64,000 nt of DNA, from positions 1,302,001-1,366,000 of the forward strand of contig NBAZ01000003.1 of NCBI GenBank assembly GCA_002794735.1. The letters are read 5' to 3'. A program made the position numbers and the translations under genes. Below the pieces are notes generated by a model. It ran no database searches. It saw only the letters and a list, made by a program, of their open reading frames with translations, and was not told where the DNA came from. Shown one piece after another: positions 10,295-20,200 of this stretch; within the stretch, counting starts at the first letter, position 1; the number at the start of each line of letters is the position of its first letter. This DNA is from Pyrrhoderma lamaoense (Eukaryota; Basidiomycota; Agaricomycetes; Hymenochaetales; Hymenochaetaceae).

Positions 10295-11935
10295 TTATTT
10301 CTTTGCTCTTGTTTTAAGGCCAATACCTAAACTTTTTATCGGAGTTGCCCGATAGTCGTCATCGTCATCGATATCCATATCCCCTCTACGTCTCTTTTTA
10401 GTGACACCATTACTCTTATTGCTATGCTTTGTCTTCACTTTATCAATAAAGTTCCATAACGAATTAAATAGCTTAGCATTGGCCCGGATATCTACATGTT
10501 GTGCGCGGACTTCTTTTCGCATGTTAGATATCTCATCAGCGATAGTTTCATCGTCACAGTAACGAAGAATATATATTAGTACACCTTTTAAAGACACAAT
10601 TCAGCATATCGTTATATGAGTACATTTGGAGCAGCTCACCGATAAATGCGAATTCCACTGGGGATACCTTCGTCTTTTTATCAGTTAGACCATGGCGTAA
10701 TTTCTCATTAGTCGCTATTTCCCAATAACGCTTGAGAACATCTTCAATTTCTTCCTTAAACTTCTGAGTAGGGGGATCAACCCGATTAAGCCATGCATTT
10801 AGTTTTACACTAGTTGGTTCGCTCCTATCTGGTAAATTTTCGATACAAAAAGCTATTTGTGCGATGCCTTGAAAGTGTTTCCCTCGATTAGAGTCCCATC
10901 TCAATTTCTCGCCAAGACCGTCATCGATTCCACGTATATGACGATAATCAAGTTCCGATATCCAGTCAGCATACGGAGAAGATATAGCGGCAAGCTTTTC
11001 TGCAAAAAGGCAATAAGGGGTAAGCCATTTTAATAAGACGTAGAAAGTAGCACTTACCTGCAGCGGTTAGTGCTACTCCTAGCTGGACCCTCTGGAAAAC
11101 ATCCCTTTCAATTGCAGGATCTATATCTTTGAATTCAACTAGAAAAATAAAACAACCCAATTTTGAGTCAAGACTATATTAGTTCTATGGTAATACCCAC
11201 CACATGTTATTTGCTTAGAGTTGAAGATAGCTTTGTATTTGTCCGGGATTACTAGCTTTTTCTTGGCTTGAGAGTTGGATACCGAGTAGTAGAAAAGCCT
11301 CCTAGTATCGGGATCCCTATCTGTGGGTGCTCTTTAGATATAGTCTACTTGAAAATGGATTTTCAACACATACAAGGGATCTATGAATTATAAATTAACT
11401 GTTGTCTCCTATAGATTCTAATAAGATACCATACCTGTCCATCGATGAAAGCTTGGATGGAGGAGAGACGCTGTTTACCGTCCATACATATTTTCGGCGC
11501 GAACTCCTTTGAGGGTTTCCTTGACATAAACAACACGGGCGGAATGTAGAAATTCCGAAAGATTGAGTCAATGAGTGTCATTTGCTTCTCTCTATTCCAG
11601 ACGACAGCTATCAAGGCCAGTTCAAAGGATAAGAGGAAGTCCAGAATTGTGAAACTTATATATGTCGAACGTACCACGTTGGTAAGGCGGACTCAGGTCT
11701 ATTTCTCCTTCATGTATCAGATCGTGCAACTCTTTCGTGGTATACAGAGAAGCTGATGGAGGTGGAAGTGGATCTCTATAAGGAATACTGTCTTAGTTTT
11801 ATTCTATTCCTCAAGAGCCAATCGACCATACCGTATCACGAATTGGTTTGGGTTCTCTCCTTCGTATTCAGCATCACCGTAGTCTGAAGTGAGTTCGTCA
11901 AAGTCCTTTTCGTCCATTATTGCTTCAGCGAGCAT
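10295..11935 (-). CDS. DUF262 (GmrSD N-terminal-like) domain protein
   Basis: A multi-exon gene whose spliced product begins (ML..)MDEKDFDELTSDYGDAEYEG. It contains SLYTTKELHDLIHEGEIDLS, then PPYQR, VVWNREKQMTLIDSIFRNFY, IPPVLF and ICMDGKQRLSSIQAFIDGQ. These are the hallmark blocks of DUF262/ParB-like domains, including the DGKQR motif. In bacteria this domain forms the nucleotide-dependent half of GmrSD type IV restriction enzymes; the fungal role is unknown. The second half is helical (EFKDIDPAIERDVFQRVQLG, then EFAFIG and VLIYILRYCDDETIADEI). The C-terminus has a basic NLS-like KKRRR patch, an acidic DIDDDDDY stretch and a final Lys-rich tail, which suggests a nuclear protein. Two in-frame ATGs (11935 and 11917) could be the start. 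All major junctions fit GT-AG introns. Confidence 0.8.
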
Positions 11936-12056
11936 ATGACAGAGCAAATAATAGTATCAAGAAATTAGAATAAGAATAATTGTGTTAGTTTTGAAGGCGG
12001 TGGTCGTTCTTTGCAGTAGCAATACCATGTTAAGGCTCAAACGCGTCGATCATACA

Positions 12057-12637
12057 GCTTAAATTTGGACCTGTCGATGACATAATCTAGATTAGTATCG
12101 CGTTTTGCTTTCTCACCCATGACTTGCTTCATCATTCTTGAAGTTCATCAGACGCCAGTTATCTGGCTAAGCAACTAGGAAGTCCTTTGAGACATCAGTC
12201 AATGCCAAAGACATATCATAATGCGGTCCGTTGATAGTAAACTGCCTTCCTGCGACTTTTCGATATTCAAGAGTTTATAAGATCTCTTCCTCAATTTTAT
12301 ACAGAAAGAAACCCCAGTTGATTGGTTTGGTTCTAGAACAAGGGTTAGAGCGTGAGAAAGAGAGAGAGAGATGATAATAATTTTGCTGCTTTACTGAACT
12401 GTGTTCGGCTCAAGTTTCTTCAATCAAGTATACCAATTTGAGCATATGACTTTCGCTTCAAACGCTACCCTTTCTTCCGATAACCTGTAGTATGATAACC
12501 AATGACCTTCCTTGTATCGAAGCTCCGAATCAACCACCATCTTAGACTCATGACCTCTTCAAGTATTTCCGGGCCGAATATCTTCTTATAAACAGATATG
12601 AACTTGGCCTCAGACAAAATAGTCCTCTCTTTCTTCA
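12057..12637 (-). pseudogene. unrecognised coding remnant or broken gene
   Basis: On the minus strand an ATG at 12637 opens MKKERTILSEAKFISVYKKI and continues to FGPEILEEVMSL. The frame then slips by one base, and KMVVDSELRYKEGHWLSYYR plus LSEERVAFEAKVICSNW follow in another frame. About 150 bp further on, FTINGPHYDMSLALTDVSKD is open, and then VMGEKAKRDTNLDYVIDRSK. The amino-acid usage looks like protein, not noise. I cannot assemble one intact product and recognise no family. It starts 34 bp from the dehydratase ATG on the opposite strand. It is either a real gene with a one-base sequence error and two introns, or a decayed copy. Confidence 0.35.
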
Positions 12638-12670
12638 TACGGCTGATTCCAACCCCTATAGTTATCAGTT

Positions 12671-15600
12671 ATGAGTGAAACTAACAGTGTTCAGATGTAT
12701 GTCTCGTGCTCATCAATGATATTGAAATGAAAATTGAAAATATCTAGTCATACTCTACCTAAAGCTGCTGAGAATGGCGTAAAGCTGAACAAGTTTTCAA
12801 GTCTTATGTATGTCTCTTTGTTAAGGCCAATGGCCCCCACCTTACTAACTCACCAATAGAACCGAGAATAAAGTGCGGGGGACTGATTGCTTTAAGATCG
12901 GACTTCTGATAATAATCTATAAATCATTGTAACAGGCCTTTGGGGGAGCGCAAGCTATGTGTAGGTTCCTTTCACCCTTAGGAAGTTCTTTGAGATGGTA
13001 GATCTGATTCGAGGAACTCATAAGTATATGCCGTAGGATTAGGAGATGATGATATGAAAAAAGCGCAGGTAAAGCCATCTCTCTTTAGCTGATCCAAGAT
13101 GGTTACATTCAATGTTTACTATATTGCTCCATTTATAGATTGGCATTACTCCCGTTTGGTGGGAAGGTGAATTGTCTTTACATGCTCATACTCTACTACA
13201 CACTCTCATTCATATTCATCTACAGGGAACCCATGTAACAATCATCTAGTCAGTATTATCAAAGATGATGTCTTGAAGCATCTGGTTAGAACGTAGAACA
13301 ATTTCTAGCTTGATTTAGCAAGAGAAGTAAAAAAGGGCTGTGTAGATGAAGGTCTAGTTGGATTAACATTCAGCACCATAGGAGTCAGGTACGCTTGATT
13401 TCTAAATCTAATGTGCTATATAAGCTCAAGCAAGCTGTGCTAGTGATGGTATTACGCAGGGGAATGATGGTGTGCTTCTTTACTATAATTGAAATTTCAA
13501 CCATTTGATTTATACTCTCTAAGGCATGCACTATTCGTAAGTAACAGGACACATTGATGCATGATTTACGTCGAAGCTCATGTATCATAGATTGCCAAGC
13601 AGAGATCTAATTGCCGATTCCATTGAATGTGTCCGTATAATGTCAATCTCTGCAATCTACATACTTCTGAACTTTCATCCTTATTTAGGTTATGATGGTT
13701 AGTTTAATAAGCTTGGCCGACAATATGATGTCATATTTCTATTCATATAGGCCCAACACTATGATGGGAATATAGCAATACCAGGTTGTGATAAAAACAT
13801 GCCTGGATGTTTTATGGCTGCAGTGAGGCATAACAGACCTACTATACTAGTCTACGGGGGGACAATCCGCCCCGGTGTTCGACAAGTTGACTGTCCCTCA
13901 TTAGGGTTCAAAAAGGGGGATCCAGTGAACCTTGCTGATGCTTATGAGTGTTTTGGTGAGTTCAGTGTAGTTAACCAAATTATTGATCAGAGTGTAACGC
14001 TGTCTCTTTCTTTGTGAAGGTGCATATACGGTTGGTAAGATATCGGACGAGGAAAGACTGGACGTTGTTAAGCATTCGTGTCCTGGAGCTGGAGCTTGTG
14101 GTGGCATGTATACGTGAGTTCTAGGTTTTTTTAGCTTAGATTTTAAAAGCTTAGCAGATGTAAGGGCAAATACAATGAGCACTGCTCTCGAAGTTCTTGG
14201 AATGTCGCTTCCTTACTCTTCTGGTATACCTGCAGTATATCAAGGTCCAAATTGCCTACTCCTGATATCAACATTCAACTAAAGCCAATCTTTATCTAGA
14301 AAAGGTGCAGGAATGCCGTAGGGCCGCAAAGTACATGAAAATTCTCCTAGAGAAAGATCTAAAACCAAGGTAGACTAGCAGTTCACACTACTCAAAAAAT
14401 ATTAAAAGGGAAATAGAGATATTCTCACTCGTAACTCTTTCATCAACGCGATTACTGTTATAAACGTGATAGGAGGTTCAACAAATTCCGTAAGCTATTT
14501 CGAAGTATGTCCCAAATTGAATAATATAGGTCTTACTAGAGTTCAGGTACTTCATCTCTTGGCCATGGCAAGAGCAGCAGATATCCCGTTGACGATAGAC
14601 GACTTCCAAGAAGTTGCAGATAGAACGCCTTATTTGGCTGACCTGAAGCAAGTAGTGCGTGTATAGCGATAATTCGATATGCTAACCGAGAGGATATTCC
14701 CTGCTTAGGCCCTCAGGGAAATACGTCATGGAAGACTTACACTTGGCGGGAGGAATGCCTGCTGTTGTCAAGTATCTTCTTAACAATACTAATCTCCTTG
14801 ATGGAAGCCAGCTTACTGTCACTGGTAAAACTCTTGCTGAGAACCTTGCCGATGTACCAGAGATACGATTTGATACGCAAGATGTCGTTCGACCACTCTC
14901 GAATCCAATCAAGAGCATCGGACATCTGACTATTTTAAGAGGCAGTTTATGCCCAGGAACGGCTGTAGCGAAGTTGACTGGTAAGGAGGGGCTCCGCTTT
15001 GAAGTAAGTAGATATCTCTTGTCTTATATCTCTTGAATTGTGTATTGAATATTTCGTTCATGAAAGGGTGTAGCTAAGTGCTTTGATTCGTGAGTATTTA
15101 AACTTCATGAGGGGAACATCACTTTACATGATATACTAGCTTGGACGGATTTTATCCGGCCCTTGCAGCTGGTGAGATCAAACCAGGCACTGCTGTTATA
15201 TTTAGATATCAGGGACCAAAGGGCGCACCAGGAATGCCGGAGGTTTGTAGACTTCTATTTCTCTAACCATGACCAAGAGAATAATTTTAATATAATTGAA
15301 TTTCAGATGTTAGGTACAGTGGAATCTGATACTTCCTTGATCATGAATTCATTGTTGTTTGTTGTGCATAAAGGCCCAACAGCCGCCCTAATAGGAGCTG
15401 GGCTAGCAAATTCTACATGTTTGATAACTGATGGTCGATTTAGCGGAGCGTCGCGTGGTTTCATCATTGGTATGACAAGCAAACATTGATGCAATACCAA
15501 TTCTAATATATGAGACTTTAGGACACGTTGTTCCTGAAGCTCAAGTTGGTGGACCGATCGCCTTGGTCCAGGATGGGGATAGAATCGTTGTTGATGCCAC

Positions 15601-15815
15601 GACCCGTACAATCGAGTGGGAGGTGGATGAGGAAACAAAGTCACAACGATTAAAAGGATGGCAAGCAGTTGAGCGACCTTTGAAGGTCAAGAGGGGCGTA
15701 TTGTATCGGTATGCTCGAGATGTAGCTGTGAGTCCTGTCCCGCAGTTTTCTTAAGATCAATTTCTGAGATGAATGTTTATTTAAGCCAGCAAGTGTTGGA
15801 GCATATTGTGATTAA
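12671..15815 (+). CDS. ILV3: dihydroxyacid dehydratase (IlvD/Edd family), about 20 exons
   Basis: Dehydrates 2,3-dihydroxy-isovalerate and 2,3-dihydroxy-3-methylvalerate, the third common step of valine and isoleucine synthesis; it carries an Fe-S cluster. The spliced protein contains [18 protein letters not shown] and [12 protein letters not shown], whose Cys residues ligate the cluster, plus [15 protein letters not shown] and a C-terminus ending PASVGAYCD. All junctions I traced are in phase with introns of about 50-65 nt. Two microexons are needed: 9 nt at 13689-13697 (Val-Met-Met) and 7 nt at 15307-15313. The intron at 14648-14708 has a GC donor (GCAAGT). The product starts [20 protein letters not shown], directly before the conserved KLNKFSS block, and lacks a visible mitochondrial presequence. 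It may be a cytosolic paralogue, or an upstream targeting exon is missed. Conserved blocks run from end to end with no frame break found. Confidence 0.9.
13689..13697 (+). other. 9-nt microexon of the dehydratase gene
   Basis: The sequence gttatgatg lies between an intron ending TTATTTAG (58 nt, 13631-13688) and one starting GTTAGT (53 nt, 13698-13750). Including it in phase gives [19 protein letters not shown], which fits the family; skipping it removes three conserved positions but keeps the frame. Confidence 0.7.
14648..14708 (+). other. GC-AG intron in the dehydratase gene
   Basis: The 61-nt intron starts GCAAGT, the usual donor of GC-AG introns, has a GCTAAC branch site and ends CTTAG. 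Only this donor gives the conserved joint [14 protein letters not shown] in frame. Nearby GT donors (after CAA, GTA and CGT) give the wrong phase. Confidence 0.65.
15307..15313 (+). other. 7-nt microexon of the dehydratase gene
   Basis: The sequence atgttag lies between an intron ending ATTTCAG and one starting GTACAG. It supplies Met-Leu and the first base of Gly in the conserved joint [16 protein letters not shown]. Skipping it would shift the frame, so it is required. Confidence 0.75.
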
Positions 15816-15959
15816 CGAAAGTAGTACACGAATAACCGCGTCCGTATACAAGTGGTATACGTATATATGAAAATAAACCAAAAAAATATACCCGTCCATG
15901 TAGATAAAGATAGTAGTATTAGTACAGACGTCATAGAGAGATCATAAAATCACAACCCA

Positions 15960-16708
15960 TTAGTTCCGCCGACCTGGTGAGGGACGTTCATCCTTCTCTT
16001 CGTCGAAGGATACTGCAGAATTTTGCAGGCTATAATCGGCAAAATCTTTGGAGTCGAAGTCCTTATCGCGAGAATATGTGACCAGCTCTTCAGAAAGGGT
16101 GCGGTTATCATTTGTAACCTTTCCAGGACTATTTACAGACATTATCGTTGACAATCGGTTAAGAGCTGGTTTGCGTGAAGCGTCATTTGCTTGCCCCGAA
16201 TCAGAGGTGCTTTCTGATTCAGAGAGAAATTCCGTAGGTGGTTCAGACGACTTTGCTTCGGTACTAAAACCGCTTTCCTGTTTCTCCTTTCCCTTACTAC
16301 ACTTTGCGTCCTCACTTTCGGAACGTCTCCACCATCGTTTTTTTCGTTCAACAATTAGTCTCTGTCCTGGGGGATGGTGTCCTTCAAGGACAGCAGGGTC
16401 TGGAGGGACAATAATCATATCCCTCGTAGGTTGACCATCCTCTCCTAGATAATTTTGGTTTATAGGTTCATCGTCAACATCCACACCTGCCCTCTTTCGC
16501 CTCTTTCTTTTCGTTCTCTTGACAATTACAACTATAAGGGCAATTATCCATGCCGTAGCAATACATATCCCACAGATAGTTCCGGCGATGATTGGTGTTA
16601 GGGCTTTTTCTCTGAGATAAACTTGAGTGATAAATAAAGTAACATTGAGGTTCTCAGACATACCCATTAGGAAGCGCAGCAGCCTCAGAAGAGGAATCAG
16701 CCCGGGCA
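15960..16708 (-). CDS. single-pass membrane protein of unknown function (5' end incomplete)
   Basis: The spliced frame gives ARADSSSEAAALPNG, a 50-nt intron (GTATGT to CTCAG), then one strong transmembrane helix (PIIAGTICGICIATAWIIAL) followed at once by a basic KRTKRKRRKR stop-transfer patch. The cytosolic part is about 180 residues, Ser/Glu-rich, with RKKRWWRR and several Ser clusters. The layout (Ser-rich outside, one helix, long charged tail) resembles fungal sensor or mucin-like membrane proteins, but no family is recognised. An acceptor CAG just upstream of 16708 shows that at least one more 5' exon exists; I could not identify it or the start codon. Confidence 0.6.
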
Positions 16709-17263
16709 CTGAATAAGTGTGTAGAGGGATAGAGATTATTGCCTTCGTCTAGAAGGAAGTAAAGACGATAAGTGATTAATTGAAATGAAACCTGGCGCCT
16801 GTGGCACTAATTTGAAACACTGGAACGTACCGGTACGTTCAAGCTGCATCGGCATGCTTTAAACGAGCTGACCAAAGAAAACTTGGGAATTTGCTGTAAA
16901 CCAGGGTAACCTCAAGTATTAGGACCAGCTGGAGGATGCAAAGGGGCTTTGGGAAGATCCTAATAATGTCGGCTGCTGATGACGTGAGGGGCGTGCATAC
17001 TAAGGGGATTATACCAAGTGCTGAAATGCAATGTTAAACTAAAATTAAGACTTGACAAATTAGGAAGTACGTTGGTCTCGAGTAATGAGTGCTTCTCCAC
17101 CCAGCACAGCCAAACAGTAATCTTAGGCCTACACACATTCAGAACGCAAAAGAAACCATCATTATTACAAGCCGCAAAGCTGACAACAAAAAACATAGAC
17201 TAGTAGCAGTACACGTGAACAGACAAAATAAAGTATGTAAATGGGTAAGAATTTTTGAGGTAA
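16709..17263. other. intergenic or unresolved 5' exons; contains an 18-bp palindrome
   Basis: Probably holds the first exon(s) and promoter of the upstream membrane protein and the 3' UTR of BRR2. An ATG-led minus frame near 16980 with a hydrophobic stretch (PLCILQLVLILE) might be a signal exon, but no splice path is clear. A perfect 18-bp palindrome, GAACGTACCGGTACGTTC, is at 16823-16840. Confidence 0.35.
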
Positions 17264-20200
17264 CTACTCCGACATCTCGTCACTGTCCGAATCTTCATCA
17301 CTATCCTCGCCTTCTGCGACATCAATAGGGTCGAGATTGATATCATGGTCAGCACCCATGTACGAGTCACATATCACATATAGCTTCAATGAGTGCTTGC
17401 CTTGCGGCAGCGTAAAGTCGAGTTTAACGTTCAAGTTCTTCTTGATTGTGACGCGCTTGATAGAGAGAAGTTGCCTTGTACTCGGTTCTCCGACCACAAG
17501 CCACCAGTTCGCCATCTTGCGACCAGGATAGTACGGTGCAACAACACGTTGGTCATCTTCGTCATCATCATCTGCATCCCGTGAAAGTGAAACCTGTAAG
17601 ACAATCGGGGCCCCTGCAGAGTATTCGCCTTTGACCAGCTCTGGTTCTACTTCAAGGGTTGGATAAGAGTTGACAAACGCAGCAACGTCCCGCCTAAAGA
17701 AAGGTCTCAGGAAGAACAACATAAGAAATTGCGACTTGGGAAACTCACATTTGGCGATTGTCCATCTGCAGAAGCTTATTCCGATCAGCATCTTCCATGT
17801 CCATAATATCGTATACAGATTCCACTCCGGCTTCTTGGCAACGTTTGATCACCTGAAACGATATAATCAGAAAACATGTTTTAGTGACAAAAAATAGCAC
17901 ACACGTCTGGCTCGAAGTGAGGAATTTGTTTCAATGGAGAATCAGTCTCCCACATAGCTTGAACACACATCTGTGACAAATCCATAGCTCCGAGTGCACT
18001 CAACCAGGCATTTGATGACATAACGTCGACACAAGCAGAGAGAAGGTTAAGAACCTTCTCCAAAATGAGTACTTGATCAGAGGCCAAGTCAGGTGGTAAC
18101 TGCAATCTTGAGAAGTGTGCTTGGAGGAGAAGGAAAGTTTTGAAGTGCGGGGCCTCGAAGTCTGCACGCTCTAACTTGACTGGAACACGGTCGTAAATAC
18201 GGCGAAGGAGTACTTCTTCGTGTCGGCGGATAGGAACAGTCTCGAACTCGGCAGAAGATGAAACGACTTCCAAGAGACCTTTTAATTTCGTCCTCTCCTT
18301 TAGAGATAAAGTGTATACCTCGACCGTGACGTCTAAAAAATGTTAGATAAGAGTATTCATCTCAGAGCAGGTATTATGTACTCACATGAAATATTGTAGT
18401 ACGCCGCAATCATTCCGAGATTCAGGGCAGAAACGTCCATTTCGTCCTCTAATGGAAAAATCAGTGTATAGACTTGCAATCAAAAGAGAATACACATACC
18501 GATTGCGATACACTTTGAGCCAACTAAATCGTTTAGGGTGTTCTCTACCAATTCCGAAAGGTGATCGGAAAGATGTTGGTGACTGACATTGCTGAGGTTG
18601 TAGTAATTTGGATTTTGCGTCATCCGTCTATAGAAGTAAGTCCAGGTGAGAATATCCTATATATTATATTGGTTATTAGTGAACTTCCTAGAAAATATTT
18701 GCAAACTCGAACAACTGACCATAGCATCTTGCTTATTCTCAATAGTTTTGACAGCAATCTCAGCCAAAAAGTAGTCATGTAGTAAGTTAGTTGGCAAGTG
18801 AGACTCGATGGGAAGACCTTCACTAAGGAATTTCTTGTAGAAGTCTTTCCTCGTCTGTTGACACATCAAGACACATCGGCTACGATCATCCTCTTGTGGG
18901 CGACAAGCCTTGCCCATCATCTTTAGGACGTCCGCTACTGGGTAGTCAACGTAACGATGTTCCTTACCCTCGAAGTACTGTACGCCCATAATAATAACCA
19001 TGTAGCTAGACATAGGTAGACTCCAGGTAACGTCCTAACATATAGTTCTTAGTCTTAGTAACACCTATGTAAATATAGTAGTGACGAACCTTTGAAGCGA
19101 CAACAACTTGGATCGCTCCTGCCTTGAATAATCGTTCAACTATTTTCTTGTCTTGCTTGTTCAAGGCTTCGTGATAGATACCAACACCATGTTTTAATAC
19201 TTCAACAAGAGTCCGATCAGTGACGTGGTCTAAATGCCGTTGAAGTTCCTCCTCTTCAACATTGAGGAAGCGATTCTCGTCACCATCAGCTAGAGCATGA
19301 AGCAGAATATCGTTCGCAGTCATTGAACATTGTTTTCGGGAAGGGACAAAGATGATAACGGGTTTTACGGCGGAATGTTCTGATATAGCGAGGTATGCCG
19401 GTTTTGACATAGCAATCATAAGGGATGGGAAATGAGGGATAGAGAAGCTCTGTAAGTGAATATCCATATCTAAAGGTCGAGCGCTTGGGGGAAGTTGAAG
19501 ATAGCATGATTAGGAACGCCCATCCACTCTCCTAAGTCCTTAGCATTAGCTAGTGAAACACCACAAGCAACAATCCTTGTTTTGAATTCCGTCTGGGCGG
19601 ACACATAACGAGTCCTTGAGATAATTACTTCATAGGTTGGACCGATTTCGCCACCAACCAGGTGCACCTCGTCAGCAATAAGTAAACCAATGGTCTGTAC
19701 ATTCTTCCGCTGTTTCCATCTCCGTGAGATCACATCCCACTGGGTAGGGGTACAGATTATGACATCTCCTTTTTCAAGTAGACGAAGGTCTGCACTGGTT
19801 TCCCCAGTGAGACTCACGATCTCCTTCCCACCTTGGAAATTTCCGAATTTTGTTTGCCACTCTACAACACGTTGGTCAACCATCTCTTGATAAGGTTCAA
19901 TACATATTGCTCGAGAATGGTCTTTCTTTGACCATAGACGCAAAAGAGCAAATTCTGCACAAATGGTTTTTCCACTACCCGGTGGTGCACCAATGAAAAC
20001 ATTGTCATCCGTCGTATATAAGGCCTGGAAGACCTGAGTCTGAATTTTATTGAACGTTTTGATCGTCGATGAGTAGATACTCTCAAGTTCTCTACTGTGA
20101 AGGGCAGAAAGGGGAAGTGGTTGGAGGTCAAGCAAAGCGGTCGGGGAGGGAATTTGGCGGGAAGAATGAGATGTTTGAATGAGATGGGAAGTCTAGTTTC

